From NCBI GenBank assembly GCA_013824905.1, contig PNOO01000048.1, positions 1 through 12,997 of the forward strand: a DNA stretch of 12,997 bases, written 5' to 3'. Positions 1 to 8,100 of the stretch are shown piece by piece. The DNA comes from Syntrophus sp. (in: bacteria) (GTDB lineage Bacteria; Desulfobacterota; Syntrophia; Syntrophales; UBA5619). Numbering within the stretch: position 1 is the stretch's first letter; each line of letters opens with the position of its first letter. Under the pieces are notes generated by a model. That model made no database searches, had not been told where the DNA came from, and saw nothing but the letters and a program-made list of their open reading frames with translations. The translations under genes were made by a program, and so were the position numbers.

Positions 1-307
1 GGGGGATCGTAAAGGGTTGGTTGAGGAAGGTTCCCATGATGTCGCGGCAACCCGTGGGGCCGCAGAGGACGAGCCCTTTTTCAAACCGGAACTTCGCCAG
101 GATATGCAACCCCTCGATATGGTCCACGTGAAAGTGGCTGAGGAAAAGGAAGACCGGTTTTGTGCCGTCGAGATACCGATCTACACGGTGGAGGCCATTT
201 CCCGCATCGAGAATGATGGCATACTGCTTGGTCTGAATCAGTGTGGAGATCGTGTTTCCCGTCTCCGTATCGTACCAGCCGTTCGTTCCCAAGAAGATAA
301 CCTTCAC
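1..307 (-). CDS. Metallo-beta-lactamase-fold hydrolase, N-terminal part (3' end outside the window)
   Basis: Read on the minus strand from a GTG start at 307-305, preceded by AGGAGG (320-315) with 7 bases of spacing; 102 codons stay open to the window edge. The protein begins VKVIFLGTNGWYD, then a beta strand ending ILDAGNGL (residues 31-39), then the metal-binding motif S-H-F-H-V-D-H at residues 57-63 (H58, H60, D62, H63). This is the HxHxDH signature of the metallo-beta-lactamase fold, and the short N-terminus before it resembles RNase Z/PhnP/AtsA-like single-domain hydrolases. The family usually binds two zinc (or iron/manganese) ions and hydrolyses phosphodiesters, esters or thioesters; the substrate cannot be told here. 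No signal peptide, so probably cytoplasmic. It is transcribed divergently from the efflux operon. The fold is secure; the exact enzyme is unknown because the C-terminal ligands are missing. Confidence 0.85.
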   Translation of the reverse strand, partial: MKVIFLGTNGWYDTETGNTISTLIQTKQYAIILDAGNGLHRVDRYLDGTKPVFLFLSHFHVDHIEGLHILAKFRFEKGLVLCGPTGCRDIMGTFLNQPFTIP

Positions 308-356
308 ACCAGAGCCTCCTCATGCGTTGTTCCGGCAGGCTTCCCGCCGGAGCATT

Positions 357-385
357 CCTATACCGTACCTAAAGGAGATGGACAA
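357..385 (-). promoter_or_regulatory. Candidate sigma70 promoter of the MBL-fold gene
   Basis: On the minus strand TTGTCC (385-380) is separated by exactly 17 bases from TATAGG (362-357), four matches out of six to each consensus hexamer. Transcription would start near 350, giving a leader of about 43 bases. That leader contains a GC-rich inverted repeat, CCGGC (332-336) with GCCGG (346-350). Assigned by eye from spacing and sequence only. Confidence 0.35.
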
Positions 386-417
386 GCCTTTTGTCATTTG
401 GTTCGATGAAATTCCTC

Positions 418-446
418 TTGACAAAATATGATTTAGACTACATGGT
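418..446 (+). promoter_or_regulatory. Candidate promoter elements of the tetR/efflux operon
   Basis: A perfect -35 hexamer TTGACA lies at 418-423, but the position 17 bases downstream (441-446, CATGGT) is a poor -10. A separate -10-like TATGAT (5 of 6) sits at 427-432, without a good -35 of its own. Either way transcription would start just before or within the operator-like half-sites at 453-479, downstream of the ATG at 464 or close to it, which favours the translation start at 503. Confidence 0.3.
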
Positions 447-452
447 GAGCCG

Positions 453-479
453 CCATTCATAAAATGAACGGCCATTCAT
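453..479. promoter_or_regulatory. Three alternating operator half-sites, probable TetR binding site
   Basis: CCATTCAT (453-460), ATGAACGG (464-471) and CCATTCAT (472-479) are three 8-base half-sites in alternating orientation; the two outer ones are identical and the middle one differs by one base from their reverse complement. The first pair is an inverted repeat with a 3-base spacer, the second pair an inverted repeat with none. TetR-family dimers typically bind such short inverted repeats next to their own gene. The site lies between the promoter elements and the tetR start, where binding would block transcription. That this regulator binds it is inferred. Confidence 0.55.
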
Positions 480-502
480 GTTATTCGAATCCGGGATCAC
501 AG

Positions 503-1123
503 ATGGTAAAAGCGGAGCGCAGGGAAAGGGAATTCAATCTGCGACGGGCGGAAATCCTCGAACAGGCGGAAAAGATATTCGCCGCAAAGGGTTTCTACAA
601 TGCCGCCGTGGCGGAGATAGCCGGCGCCTCGGGATTCGCCGTCGGCAGCCTCTACCAGTTTTTCCCGAGCAAAGAGCAGCTCTACATCTCGATGCTCACC
701 GAAAAACTGAATACGATGTACTCCAGCATTCGGGAGTCGGTGGTCAAACAGGCGGATATCATCAAGAAAATCGAAGTTCTGGTCGCTTCTCAATTCCGTT
801 TCGTCGAGAACAATACGGAATTCTGCTGCATCTTCATCCGGGGGGATCATCTGTCCCTCTCCGAAGGAAGCGTCGAGCTCAGGAAGCGGCTGAAGGTCGA
901 TTATGACATCCACATCTCTTTCACGGAAGAGGTGATTCGCGAGGGGATCCGGACCGGTCTCCTCAAGAAGATGGATCCCTGCATGATGGCCGCCGCCCTG
1001 ACGGGCATCACCAATTCCTATGCCTCCAGATGGCTGACCACGGTGGAGGGGACGTCTTTGATGAACTATGTCCCGTTTGTCATGGACATTTTCCTGGAAG
1101 GGGTCAGGAAAGATGCGAAATAA
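503..1123 (+). CDS. TetR/AcrR-family transcriptional regulator
   Basis: A 206-residue protein of normal TetR length. The N-terminal DNA-binding domain covers about residues 14-60: a helix ending EKIFAAKGF (23-31), then the helix-turn-helix with EIAGASGFAVGSLYQFF (38-54) and the following PSKEQLY, all typical of AcrR-like repressors. The C-terminal two thirds form the variable ligand-binding and dimerisation region, ending YVPFVMDIFLEGV. I chose the ATG at 503 rather than the one at 464 because the latter lies inside the operator-like half-sites and adds residues before the usual TetR start; the ribosome binding site is weak at both. The 3' end overlaps the first channel gene by 11 bp, so the regulator is probably the first gene of the efflux operon and represses it along with itself until a pump substrate binds. 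The inducer is unknown. Confidence 0.9.
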   Translation: MVKAERREREFNLRRAEILEQAEKIFAAKGFYNAAVAEIAGASGFAVGSLYQFFPSKEQLYISMLTEKLNTMYSSIRESVVKQADIIKKIEVLVASQFRFVENNTEFCCIFIRGDHLSLSEGSVELRKRLKVDYDIHISFTEEVIREGIRTGLLKKMDPCMMAAALTGITNSYASRWLTTVEGTSLMNYVPFVMDIFLEGVRKDAK

Positions 1124-2465
1124 GAAAAGGGTTCTCGGAGGAATGTTCTTTATCCTGGTTTTCGTGTCAATCTCCGGTGTTCGGGCCGCGGAGACGGTCA
1201 AGCCTCTAACGCTTACGGAGAGTATCGACATGGCCCTGAAACAGAGCGTTCTCATCCACGCGGCCAAAGAAGGGGTCCGGGGGGCGGAGGCGCAGCAGAA
1301 GGAGGCCTTCACGGGATTCCTCCCCAAGTTCAGCACATCTTACAGCTACACACGATTGAACGAGGATCCCTATTTCGTTTTTCCGGGTGCGCCGCCTCTG
1401 GTCCCTGCCGGCAATATGACAACGGGGACGAAGGACAACTACAACTGGAATGTCGAGGCTAGGCAGCCCCTTTTCGCCGGGGGGGGCATCCGGGCGAACT
1501 ATGAGGCGAGCCGTCTGGGCGCCGAGATCGCCCGCATGGAGGAGGCAGCGACGGTCCAGGACCTCGTTTCGGATGTAAAGGTCTCCTATTTCAGCACCCT
1601 GAAGGCGGCGAGGATCCTTTCCGTGGCGAAACAGTCCGTCGAGCAGCTCAAGGCCCATCGGGATATGGCCCAGGGCTTCTTCGACGTCGGCATCATCCCC
1701 CGCAACGACCTCCTCTATGCCGAGGTCGAGCTGGCGAACGGCCGGCAGTTCCTGCTCCGGGCGGAAAACGGCGTGGAGATGGCCAAGGCGAAATTCAACA
1801 CGATTTTAAGGCGGGCCATCGACTCCCCGGTGGAGATCGAAGATATCCTGAAAGAACAGCCTCTGGATACGCCCCTCAATGCCTGCGTTGCCGCCGCCCT
1901 CGATAACCGGCCGGAGATCCGGTCTTACATGCTCCATGTGGAGCAGGCGCGGAGCATCGTCAATCTCTCGCGAAGCGAATACTATCCGAACGTCAGCCTT
2001 ATCGGTCACTATGCCAAATACGGAGACACGCCGGGCGTCTCCGGGAGTCCTTACAGGGCTCAGGAAAACTGGACCATCCTGGCGATTGCGAACTGGAACT
2101 TCTGGGAGTGGGGAAAAACGAAGCACCGCGTGGATGCAGGCATCAGCCGGGAAAACCGGGCGACAGACATCCTGACCAATATCCGGGATCAGATTACCCT
2201 GGAGGTGAAAAACGCCTTCCTCCTCCTTAATGAGGCGGGAAAACAGGTTCAGGTATCGAAAAAGGCGATCGAACAGGCGGAAGAGAATTTCCGGATCAAT
2301 ACAGAGAGGTACCGGGAGCAGGTGGGGACGTCGACCGATGTGATCGACGCCCAAACGCTGCTCACGAAGGCCAGAGCGGACCACTTCAACGCCCTCGGCG
2401 ATTTCAACATCAACCAGGCGAGGCTGGAGAGGGCGATGGGTGTGAAGCGGGTCGATCATCGATGA
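1113..2465 (+). CDS. TolC-family outer-membrane efflux channel protein (first copy)
   Basis: A 450-residue outer-membrane factor. The start at 1113 has AGGA at 1106-1109 and gives a proper signal peptide: MRNKKR basic region, hydrophobic core FFILVFVSISG, and a VRA-AE cleavage site near residue 25. The mature protein has the two tandem OEP repeats expected for TolC/OprM relatives: an opening LTLTESIDMAL helix, LPKFSTSYSYTR strand, and the second repeat with RPEIRSYMLHVEQARS, YYPNVSLIGHYA and NFWEWGKTKHRV. The closing segment TDVIDAQTLLTKARADHFNALGDFNINQARLERAMG is characteristic of the family. Such proteins trimerise into a beta-barrel with a long periplasmic alpha-helical tunnel that docks on an RND adaptor. 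No N-terminal lipobox cysteine is seen, so it is TolC-like rather than a lipidated OprM-like protein. It overlaps the end of tetR, implying translational coupling. Confidence 0.93.
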   Translation: MRNKKRVLGGMFFILVFVSISGVRAAETVKPLTLTESIDMALKQSVLIHAAKEGVRGAEAQQKEAFTGFLPKFSTSYSYTRLNEDPYFVFPGAPPLVPAGNMTTGTKDNYNWNVEARQPLFAGGGIRANYEASRLGAEIARMEEAATVQDLVSDVKVSYFSTLKAARILSVAKQSVEQLKAHRDMAQGFFDVGIIPRNDLLYAEVELANGRQFLLRAENGVEMAKAKFNTILRRAIDSPVEIEDILKEQPLDTPLNACVAAALDNRPEIRSYMLHVEQARSIVNLSRSEYYPNVSLIGHYAKYGDTPGVSGSPYRAQENWTILAIANWNFWEWGKTKHRVDAGISRENRATDILTNIRDQITLEVKNAFLLLNEAGKQVQVSKKAIEQAEENFRINTERYREQVGTSTDVIDAQTLLTKARADHFNALGDFNINQARLERAMGVKRVDHR

Positions 2466-2470
2466 GCATC

Positions 2471-2499
2471 TTGAACACATTGGATTTCTGAAATATTCT
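2471..2499 (+). promoter_or_regulatory. Candidate internal promoter before the second channel gene
   Basis: TTGAAC (2471-2476) and TATTCT (2494-2499) are 17 bases apart, four matches of six each, just after the stop of the first channel gene. An odd palindrome ATTTCTGAAAT (2484-2494) lies in the spacer. If real, transcription would start near 2506 and the second channel would have an approximately 110-base leader. Sequence match only. Confidence 0.25.
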
Positions 2500-2618
2500 G
2501 CGACGATCCGAGTTTCCGGGAGACATGCCTTTAAAGAGCCGTAGAACGAAGGGGTTTTGCGGCAGGATCCGGCGGATAGTGATGGGCATTTCCAAGTCGG
2601 TTGAATGAAGGAGTGGTG

Positions 2619-3926
2619 ATGAAAAAACTGTTTTCGCAATGGGTGCCGGGCATTGTTGCGTTTCTTCTTTTGGCAGCGACCCCTGCATCCCTTTTAGCCG
2701 CTGAGTATTCCCTGGGCGATCTCTGCCGGATCGCCGTGACCCAATCTGAAAAGCTCAAAGTGGCCGAGGAAAACCTCGCGATCTCGGAGATAGGAAAGGA
2801 CAAAGCCCTCTCCTATCTGATGCCCCGCCTCACCGCCTCGGCAGGTTATACCCGGTATACGGAAAAGAAAATCTCCGGGACTAGCGTCATCCAGCCGGAG
2901 AGCGGATCCTCGTGGGGCGTCCGACTGGACGAGACCGTTTCCCTGAGCGGCCGGGAGCTCACGGCGCTCGGCATCTCCAGGCAAAACGTGACGAAGAGCC
3001 GGCACGATCTGACGGCCATCCGCGAGGACTATCTTCTCAGGTATGTGGCCGCCGCCTATTACAATGTCCTGATGGCCCGGAAAAGTCTCGATATCGCCGA
3101 TGCGAACCTGGAGCGTCTTACCATGTATAGAAACGCCGCCGAACAACGATTGAAGATCGGCGAGGTGACCAGGACCGTCCTCCTTCGGGCGGAAGGGGAG
3201 CTCTCGGGGGCAAAGTCGGACCGCCTTCAGGCCAAAAACGGCCTCGAACTGGCCATGGCAGTTTTGGCGAACAATTGCGGGATCAAAGACCCTTTCAGCC
3301 TCAGGGAAGTTCCCGCGGAAGAGGGGGATCTTTCCGGCGTGAGCCGCTTTCAGGAGCAGGCCTTTACGGTCCGGGCGGACCTTAAGAGTCTGGAAGTCCA
3401 GAAACAGATCGCCGCCGACCAGACCCGATTCACCGAAGGCGCCTTCTGGCCCAGCCTCTCCGTTTTCGGCGTCTATGCCGGGGCTGATCAGTACCCGCCT
3501 CCGGGAAGCCTCAACCGGGAGAGCATCTACGCGGGCGCGGCCCTGAACTTTCCTTTCTTCGAGGGAGGACTTAGGAAAGCCGAGGTGCAGGAGGCGAAAG
3601 CCCGTGAGAGGCAGGCCTCACTTTTTTATGAAGACTTGAAGAAGGCGATCGAGATCGAGGTCCAGACCGCCTACCTGGAGCTGGCGACCCAGAAAGGGAC
3701 CCTCCAGTTCCTCAACGACCAGAGTGTCTTTGCCCGCGACAACTACCGTGCCGTAGCGCGGCAATTCGAATTGGGTCTTTCCAACAGCCTCGATGTTCTG
3801 GACGCCAACACCCTCCTGGTATCGGCAGAGAGGAAAGTGGCGTCGGCGCTCTACAATTATCAGCTTGCCCTTCTCCGGCTGAAGAAGGCAACGGGAACGC
3901 TCCTCACGACCGTCGGATTACAGTGA
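2619..3926 (+). CDS. TolC-family outer-membrane efflux channel protein (second copy)
   Basis: A 435-residue outer-membrane factor, only distantly similar to the preceding one. The ATG at 2619 is preceded by AAGGAG (2608-2613, spacing 5); an in-frame TTG at 2601 is discounted. The signal peptide is MKKLFSQWVPG-IVAFLLLAATPASLLA, cleaved just before or within AAEYS. Family features include YSLGDLCRIAVTQSEKL at the mature N-terminus, LMPRLTASAGYTRYT, the second repeat with VRADLKSLEVQKQIA, FWPSLSVFGVYAG and ALNFPFFEGGLRKAEV, and a closing LGLSNSLDVLDANTLLVSAE with YNYQLALLRLKKATG. It lies 153 bp after the first channel gene and 98 bp before the adaptor gene, in the same orientation. Two full-length channels in one RND operon is unusual; this one, adjacent to the adaptor, could be the pump's main partner, but that is inference. 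I see no frameshift or missing segment in either copy. Confidence 0.93.
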   Translation: MKKLFSQWVPGIVAFLLLAATPASLLAAEYSLGDLCRIAVTQSEKLKVAEENLAISEIGKDKALSYLMPRLTASAGYTRYTEKKISGTSVIQPESGSSWGVRLDETVSLSGRELTALGISRQNVTKSRHDLTAIREDYLLRYVAAAYYNVLMARKSLDIADANLERLTMYRNAAEQRLKIGEVTRTVLLRAEGELSGAKSDRLQAKNGLELAMAVLANNCGIKDPFSLREVPAEEGDLSGVSRFQEQAFTVRADLKSLEVQKQIAADQTRFTEGAFWPSLSVFGVYAGADQYPPPGSLNRESIYAGAALNFPFFEGGLRKAEVQEAKARERQASLFYEDLKKAIEIEVQTAYLELATQKGTLQFLNDQSVFARDNYRAVARQFELGLSNSLDVLDANTLLVSAERKVASALYNYQLALLRLKKATGTLLTTVGLQ

Positions 3927-3958
3927 AAAACGACTCCCATCCATTGAGTAGTGGGAAG

Positions 3959-3987
3959 ATGGCAAGGGGTGGGCATTATAGTATTAT
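3959..3987 (+). promoter_or_regulatory. Candidate internal promoter of the adaptor/pump genes
   Basis: ATGGCA (3959-3964, four of six) and TATTAT (3982-3987, five of six) are 17 bases apart in the 98-base gap before the adaptor gene. Just upstream an imperfect hairpin, TCCCAT (3935-3940) with GTGGGA (3951-3956), follows the channel gene's stop; it has no T-run, so it is not a clear terminator. A promoter here would let the adaptor and pump be expressed apart from the channels. Confidence 0.3.
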
Positions 3988-4024
3988 GACAGGCATCATT
4001 TTTTATTGAAGAGAGGAGATGTGC

Positions 4025-5155
4025 ATGTTCGGACCAACGTCGTCGTTAACCGGGGAAGGGAGATCGGATCGGCAAAAGGTCAGGGCCGGTTCAGTGATCC
4101 TTTCGTTACTGCTGTGCGTTGCGGTATCCGCGAATATCGGTTGTAAAAAACAGGAACAGAAAGTGACGAAGGAGCGGTCCGTAAACGTCCGGGTCTGGAC
4201 GGCGGAGACCCGTTCACTCCGGCCTTTTGTGGAGTCGATCGGGACCCTCAAACCGTACGAAATTGTCAATGTCAGTTCCGAACTGGACGGAATCCTCAAG
4301 ACGATCCACGTCGACGAAGGATCTCCCGTAACCCGCGGTCAAGTCATTGCCGAGATTAAGGAGACCGATTACCAGCTTGCCATTGAGCAGGCGAAGGCCA
4401 TACTGAAGCAGGCGGAGGCGGCCCTGGCCAACGCAAAGCAGGAACATTTGCGAAAAGAGGCCCTCTACCGGGAGGAGCTGGTCACGAAGCAGCAGTATGA
4501 CGATATCGTCGCGCGTCTTGCCGTTGCCCAGGGGGATGTGGAACGGGCGGTAGCGGGACTCGATCTGGCGAAGGAGAAATTGACCAAGACGCGGATCCAT
4601 GCCCCCATGGCCGGCAGCATCAAAGAAAAGAAGGTCACTGCGGGGGACTATATCCGCAACGGCACGCTTCTCGTCTCGATTATCCGCACCGATCTTCTCA
4701 AACTTTCCTTCAGTGTTTCCGAGAAGGATGTGGGAAGCCTCCGGGCGGGCCAGGATGTCTCCTTTGCGGTGGATGCCTTTCCCGGGCGCGAATTTCGCGG
4801 CCAGTTGAAGACGATCTATCCCAGTCTGGAGGAGAAGACCCGTTCCCTCCAGGTCGAGGCCGTCGTGACGAACGCGGACCGGAATCTCAAACCGGGACTT
4901 TTCGCCCGCGTAACGCTCTACACCGGGTCTGCCCGGGATACGGTTGTCGTTCCGATCACTGCCCTTCTTTACGATAACTCCACCACCAAGCTCTTCGTCG
5001 GGGAAGGGGATCGGGCAAAGGAACGAAAGGTAAAAATTGGCCGGAAATACGGAGAATTCATGGAGATTGTGGAGGGCCTCAAGGCGAAGGAGATCGTCGT
5101 TACCGTGGGACAGAATAATCTGATGGAAGGGGTGCTCATCAATGTGGCTCGCTGA
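4025..5155 (+). CDS. RND efflux periplasmic adaptor (membrane fusion) lipoprotein
   Basis: A 376-residue adaptor of the AcrA/MexA type. The ATG at 4025 is preferred over 4019 because AGGAG (4014-4018) directly abuts 4019 but is 6 bases from 4025. The N-terminus has a hydrophobic stretch (SVILSLLLCVAVSA, 23-36) ending at C40 in NIGC, a weak lipobox (N at -3), so probably lipid-anchored after a long basic n-region. Domains in order: barrel-sandwich first half with VSSELDGILKTIHVDEGSPV (83-102), alpha-helical coiled-coil hairpin (about 115-188, rich in A/E/K/Q), second sandwich half with TRIHAPMAGSI (189-199), beta-barrel (about 225-300) with KPGLFARV, and a C-terminal membrane-proximal domain starting VVVPITALL. 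It bridges the RND pump and the TolC-type channel in the periplasm. Its last 14 bases overlap the pump gene, implying coupled translation and a stoichiometric complex. Confidence 0.93.
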   Translation: MFGPTSSLTGEGRSDRQKVRAGSVILSLLLCVAVSANIGCKKQEQKVTKERSVNVRVWTAETRSLRPFVESIGTLKPYEIVNVSSELDGILKTIHVDEGSPVTRGQVIAEIKETDYQLAIEQAKAILKQAEAALANAKQEHLRKEALYREELVTKQQYDDIVARLAVAQGDVERAVAGLDLAKEKLTKTRIHAPMAGSIKEKKVTAGDYIRNGTLLVSIIRTDLLKLSFSVSEKDVGSLRAGQDVSFAVDAFPGREFRGQLKTIYPSLEEKTRSLQVEAVVTNADRNLKPGLFARVTLYTGSARDTVVVPITALLYDNSTTKLFVGEGDRAKERKVKIGRKYGEFMEIVEGLKAKEIVVTVGQNNLMEGVLINVAR

Positions 5156-8100
5156 TACCTCGGTCAAAAGGCCGGTTTTTGCCACCATGGTCATCATGGC
5201 CCTGGTGGTCCTCGGGGCGGTCAGTTATCCGGAGATCGGCGTTGATCTCTTCCCGAAGGTGGATTTCCCCATCGTCACCATCTCCACGCATTTGAACGGG
5301 GCGAGCCCCGAGGTGATCGACGTCGACGTCACCGACAAGATCGAAGGGGCGGTCAATACGATCAACGGCGTAAAGACGATCACCTCGAGCAGCACCGAGG
5401 GGGATTCCCGCGTCACGGTGGAGTTTATCCTCGAGCGGAACATCGATCTTGCCGTCCAGGACGTCCGGGAGAAGGTCGCCCTGATCCGGAACAAGCTTCC
5501 CCAGGACATCGACGAACCCCGGATCGCCAAGGTGGATCCGGATGCGACGGCGGTCATGTGGCTGAATCTGTCGGGGCAGAAATCGATCCGGGAGCTTTCC
5601 ACGTACGTCGATGAGGTACTCAGAGAGCAGCTCCAGCGGATAGACGGCGTCGGAAACATCCAGTTATTTGGCCTGCAACTACGCCAGATCCGCGTCTGGC
5701 TCGACTCAGGCAAGCTGCAGGCCTACGGGCTTTCCGCAAATGATGTCATGGGGGCCCTCCAGCGGCAGAACGTCGAGCTGCCGGGGGGGCGGATCGAGAG
5801 CCTTTCCAAGGAGTATACGATCAAGATCAAAGGGGAGTTCCTCAACGTCCCCGATTTCAACGACCTGGTCATCGCCTACGACAAGGGCGCCCCTGTCCGC
5901 CTCCGGGACGTCGGGAAGGCGGAGGACGGGATGGAGGAGCGGCGCAACATCGCCCGCTTCAACGGCATCCCGGCCGTGACGATGGGGATTCAGAAGCAGT
6001 CCGGGACGAACACCGTGGCCGTCGTCAACGCGGTCAAGAAGGAGATCGAGAAGATCAACAAGACACTCCCGCCGGGAATGACCCTGAACATCGCCATCGA
6101 CCAGTCCACCTTCATCCGGCGCTCCATCGCGGAGGTGCAGAAGCACCTGATCCTGGGCTCGCTCTTCGCGATCCTCGCCGTCTTCATCTTCCTGGGCAAC
6201 ATCCGGACGACACTGATCAGCGCGGTGGCCCTGCCGATTTCGATCATCGCCACCTTCGCCCTGATCCGGGTCTTCGGGTTCACCTTCAACAACATGACGA
6301 TGCTGGCCCTGACCCTCTCCGTCGGGCTCCTCATCGACGACGCCATCATCGTCATCGAGAACATCTACCGTCATGTCGAGGGGGGGATGGCGCCGCGCGA
6401 AGCGGCAACCTTCGCCACCACCGAGATCGGCCTGGCGGTCATGGCGACCACCTTCGCCATCGTGGCGATCTTTCTCCCCGTCGCTTTCATGAAGGGGATG
6501 ATCGGCCGCTTCTTTCTCCAGTTCGCCCTGACGGTCGTCTTTTCGATCCTCGTCTCGCTCCTGGTATCGTTCACTCTGACGCCGATGCTTGCCTCGATCT
6601 TCCTGAAGCCCGTCATGGTCAAGCGGGAAGGACCTGCCGGCGCTCCGGCCGCTATCAAGCCGCATCGCCGCTTGGCGGATGCCTTTGATCGGGGCTACAA
6701 GAAACTGGAGGCGGGCTACCGCCGTGTCCTGGCCTTTTCCCTGAATCACCGGGTGATCATGCTGGTCGGCGCCCTTGTCCTGTTTGCCGGCAGCCTCTAT
6801 ATGACGAAATACCTGGGGAAAGAGTTCGTCCCTCCCGAAGACCAGGGGCAGTTTATCGTCCGCCTGGAGGCGCCGATAGACTATTCGGTCGAAAAGGCCG
6901 ACGAGCTCTTCCGGCCGGCGGAGGAGATTGTGAGAAACATGCCGGAGGTCCGGGCGGTTTTATACCGGCTGGGCATCGGCGGCTCGATCAACCGGGCGAT
7001 CCTGATGACCAGCCTCATCCCGAAGAGCGAACGGAAGAAGTCCCAGATGGACCTGAAGAAGGAGATCCGCGAGAAGCTGCGGCGGTTCCCGGGTCTCAAG
7101 GCATCGGCGGAGGACTTCTCCATGATCGGCGGCGGCCAGCGCCAGGTGCCGATCCAGTACAGCATCCGGGGGGCCGATCTCATGGCAGTTCAGGGCTATG
7201 CCAAGCAGATCTCCGGCAGCTTCTCGAAAATACCGGGGATTGTGGACGTCGACACCTCCCTCGAGATGGGTAAACCCGAACTCAAGGTCTACATCGACCG
7301 GGACAAGGCGGCCGACCTCGGCGTGGATGTGGCGACCGTCGCCCAGGCGATCAACCTCCTCATCAGCGGGGAGACCGAGGTGACCAAATACAAGGACGAG
7401 ACCCGGGGAAAGCGCTACGACCTGCGGATCCGCCTCAATCCGGAAGAGCGGCGGGATCCGGATGACCTGGGCAAACTCTATGTCCGGTCGCGCGACGGGC
7501 GGCTGGTCGAGCTCCACAATCTCGTCCGGGTCCAGGAGGGGGGCGGGCCGAGCGTCATCAACCGCGAGGATCGCCAGCGGGCGGTCACCCTTTTCGCCAG
7601 CCTCGAGGGGGTGCCCCTGGGGGAGGCGATGGAAGGCCTCAACGCCATCGCGGCCAAGATCCTGCCTCCCGACTATCTCCCGAAATACCGGGGGCAGGCC
7701 GATACCATGAAAGAATCATTCGGCTACCTGCTATTCGCCATCGTCCTCGGGGTGATCATGGCCTACATGGTCCTTGCCGCTCAGTTTGAGAGCTTCGTCC
7801 ATCCCTTCACCGTGCTTTTGTCCATGCCGCTCTCGTTCATCGGGGCCTTCGGCGCGCTGCTTTTGACGGGAAATACGATCAGCATCTTCAGTTTCATCGG
7901 CCTCATTCTCCTGATGGGGCTGGTGAAGAAAAACGCGATCCTCCTGGTCGACTACACAAACGTTCTGCGGGAACGGGGGCTCTCCCGGCGGGAGGCGATC
8001 CTCGAGGCCGGACCGGTCCGGCTGCGGCCGATCCTGATGACGACCTTTGCGATGGTCTTCGGGATGCTTCCGGTTGCCTTCGGTATGGGAGAGGGGGCGG

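Noticed and set aside
81..323. Minus-strand reading frame of 80 codons overlapping the MBL-fold gene
   Set aside because: It is a frame shadow; the overlapping frame from the GTG at 307 has a good ribosome binding site and carries the H-x-H-x-D-H motif.
464..502. Upstream in-frame ATG that would extend the TetR protein by 13 residues
   Set aside because: It lies inside the operator-like half-sites, lacks a ribosome binding site, and the added residues do not resemble a TetR N-terminus.
497..1336. Long minus-strand frame opposite tetR
   Set aside because: Antisense shadow of tetR and the first channel gene; rich in Arg/Pro/Gly with no family features.
2525..2608. 27-codon frame between the two channel genes
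   Set aside because: Ribosome binding site too close to the ATG, composition unremarkable, no recognisable family; probably chance.
5706..6749. 347-codon minus-strand frame opposite the RND pump
   Set aside because: Shadow frame created by GC-rich third positions; low-complexity D/E/R/H composition and antisense to a certain gene.
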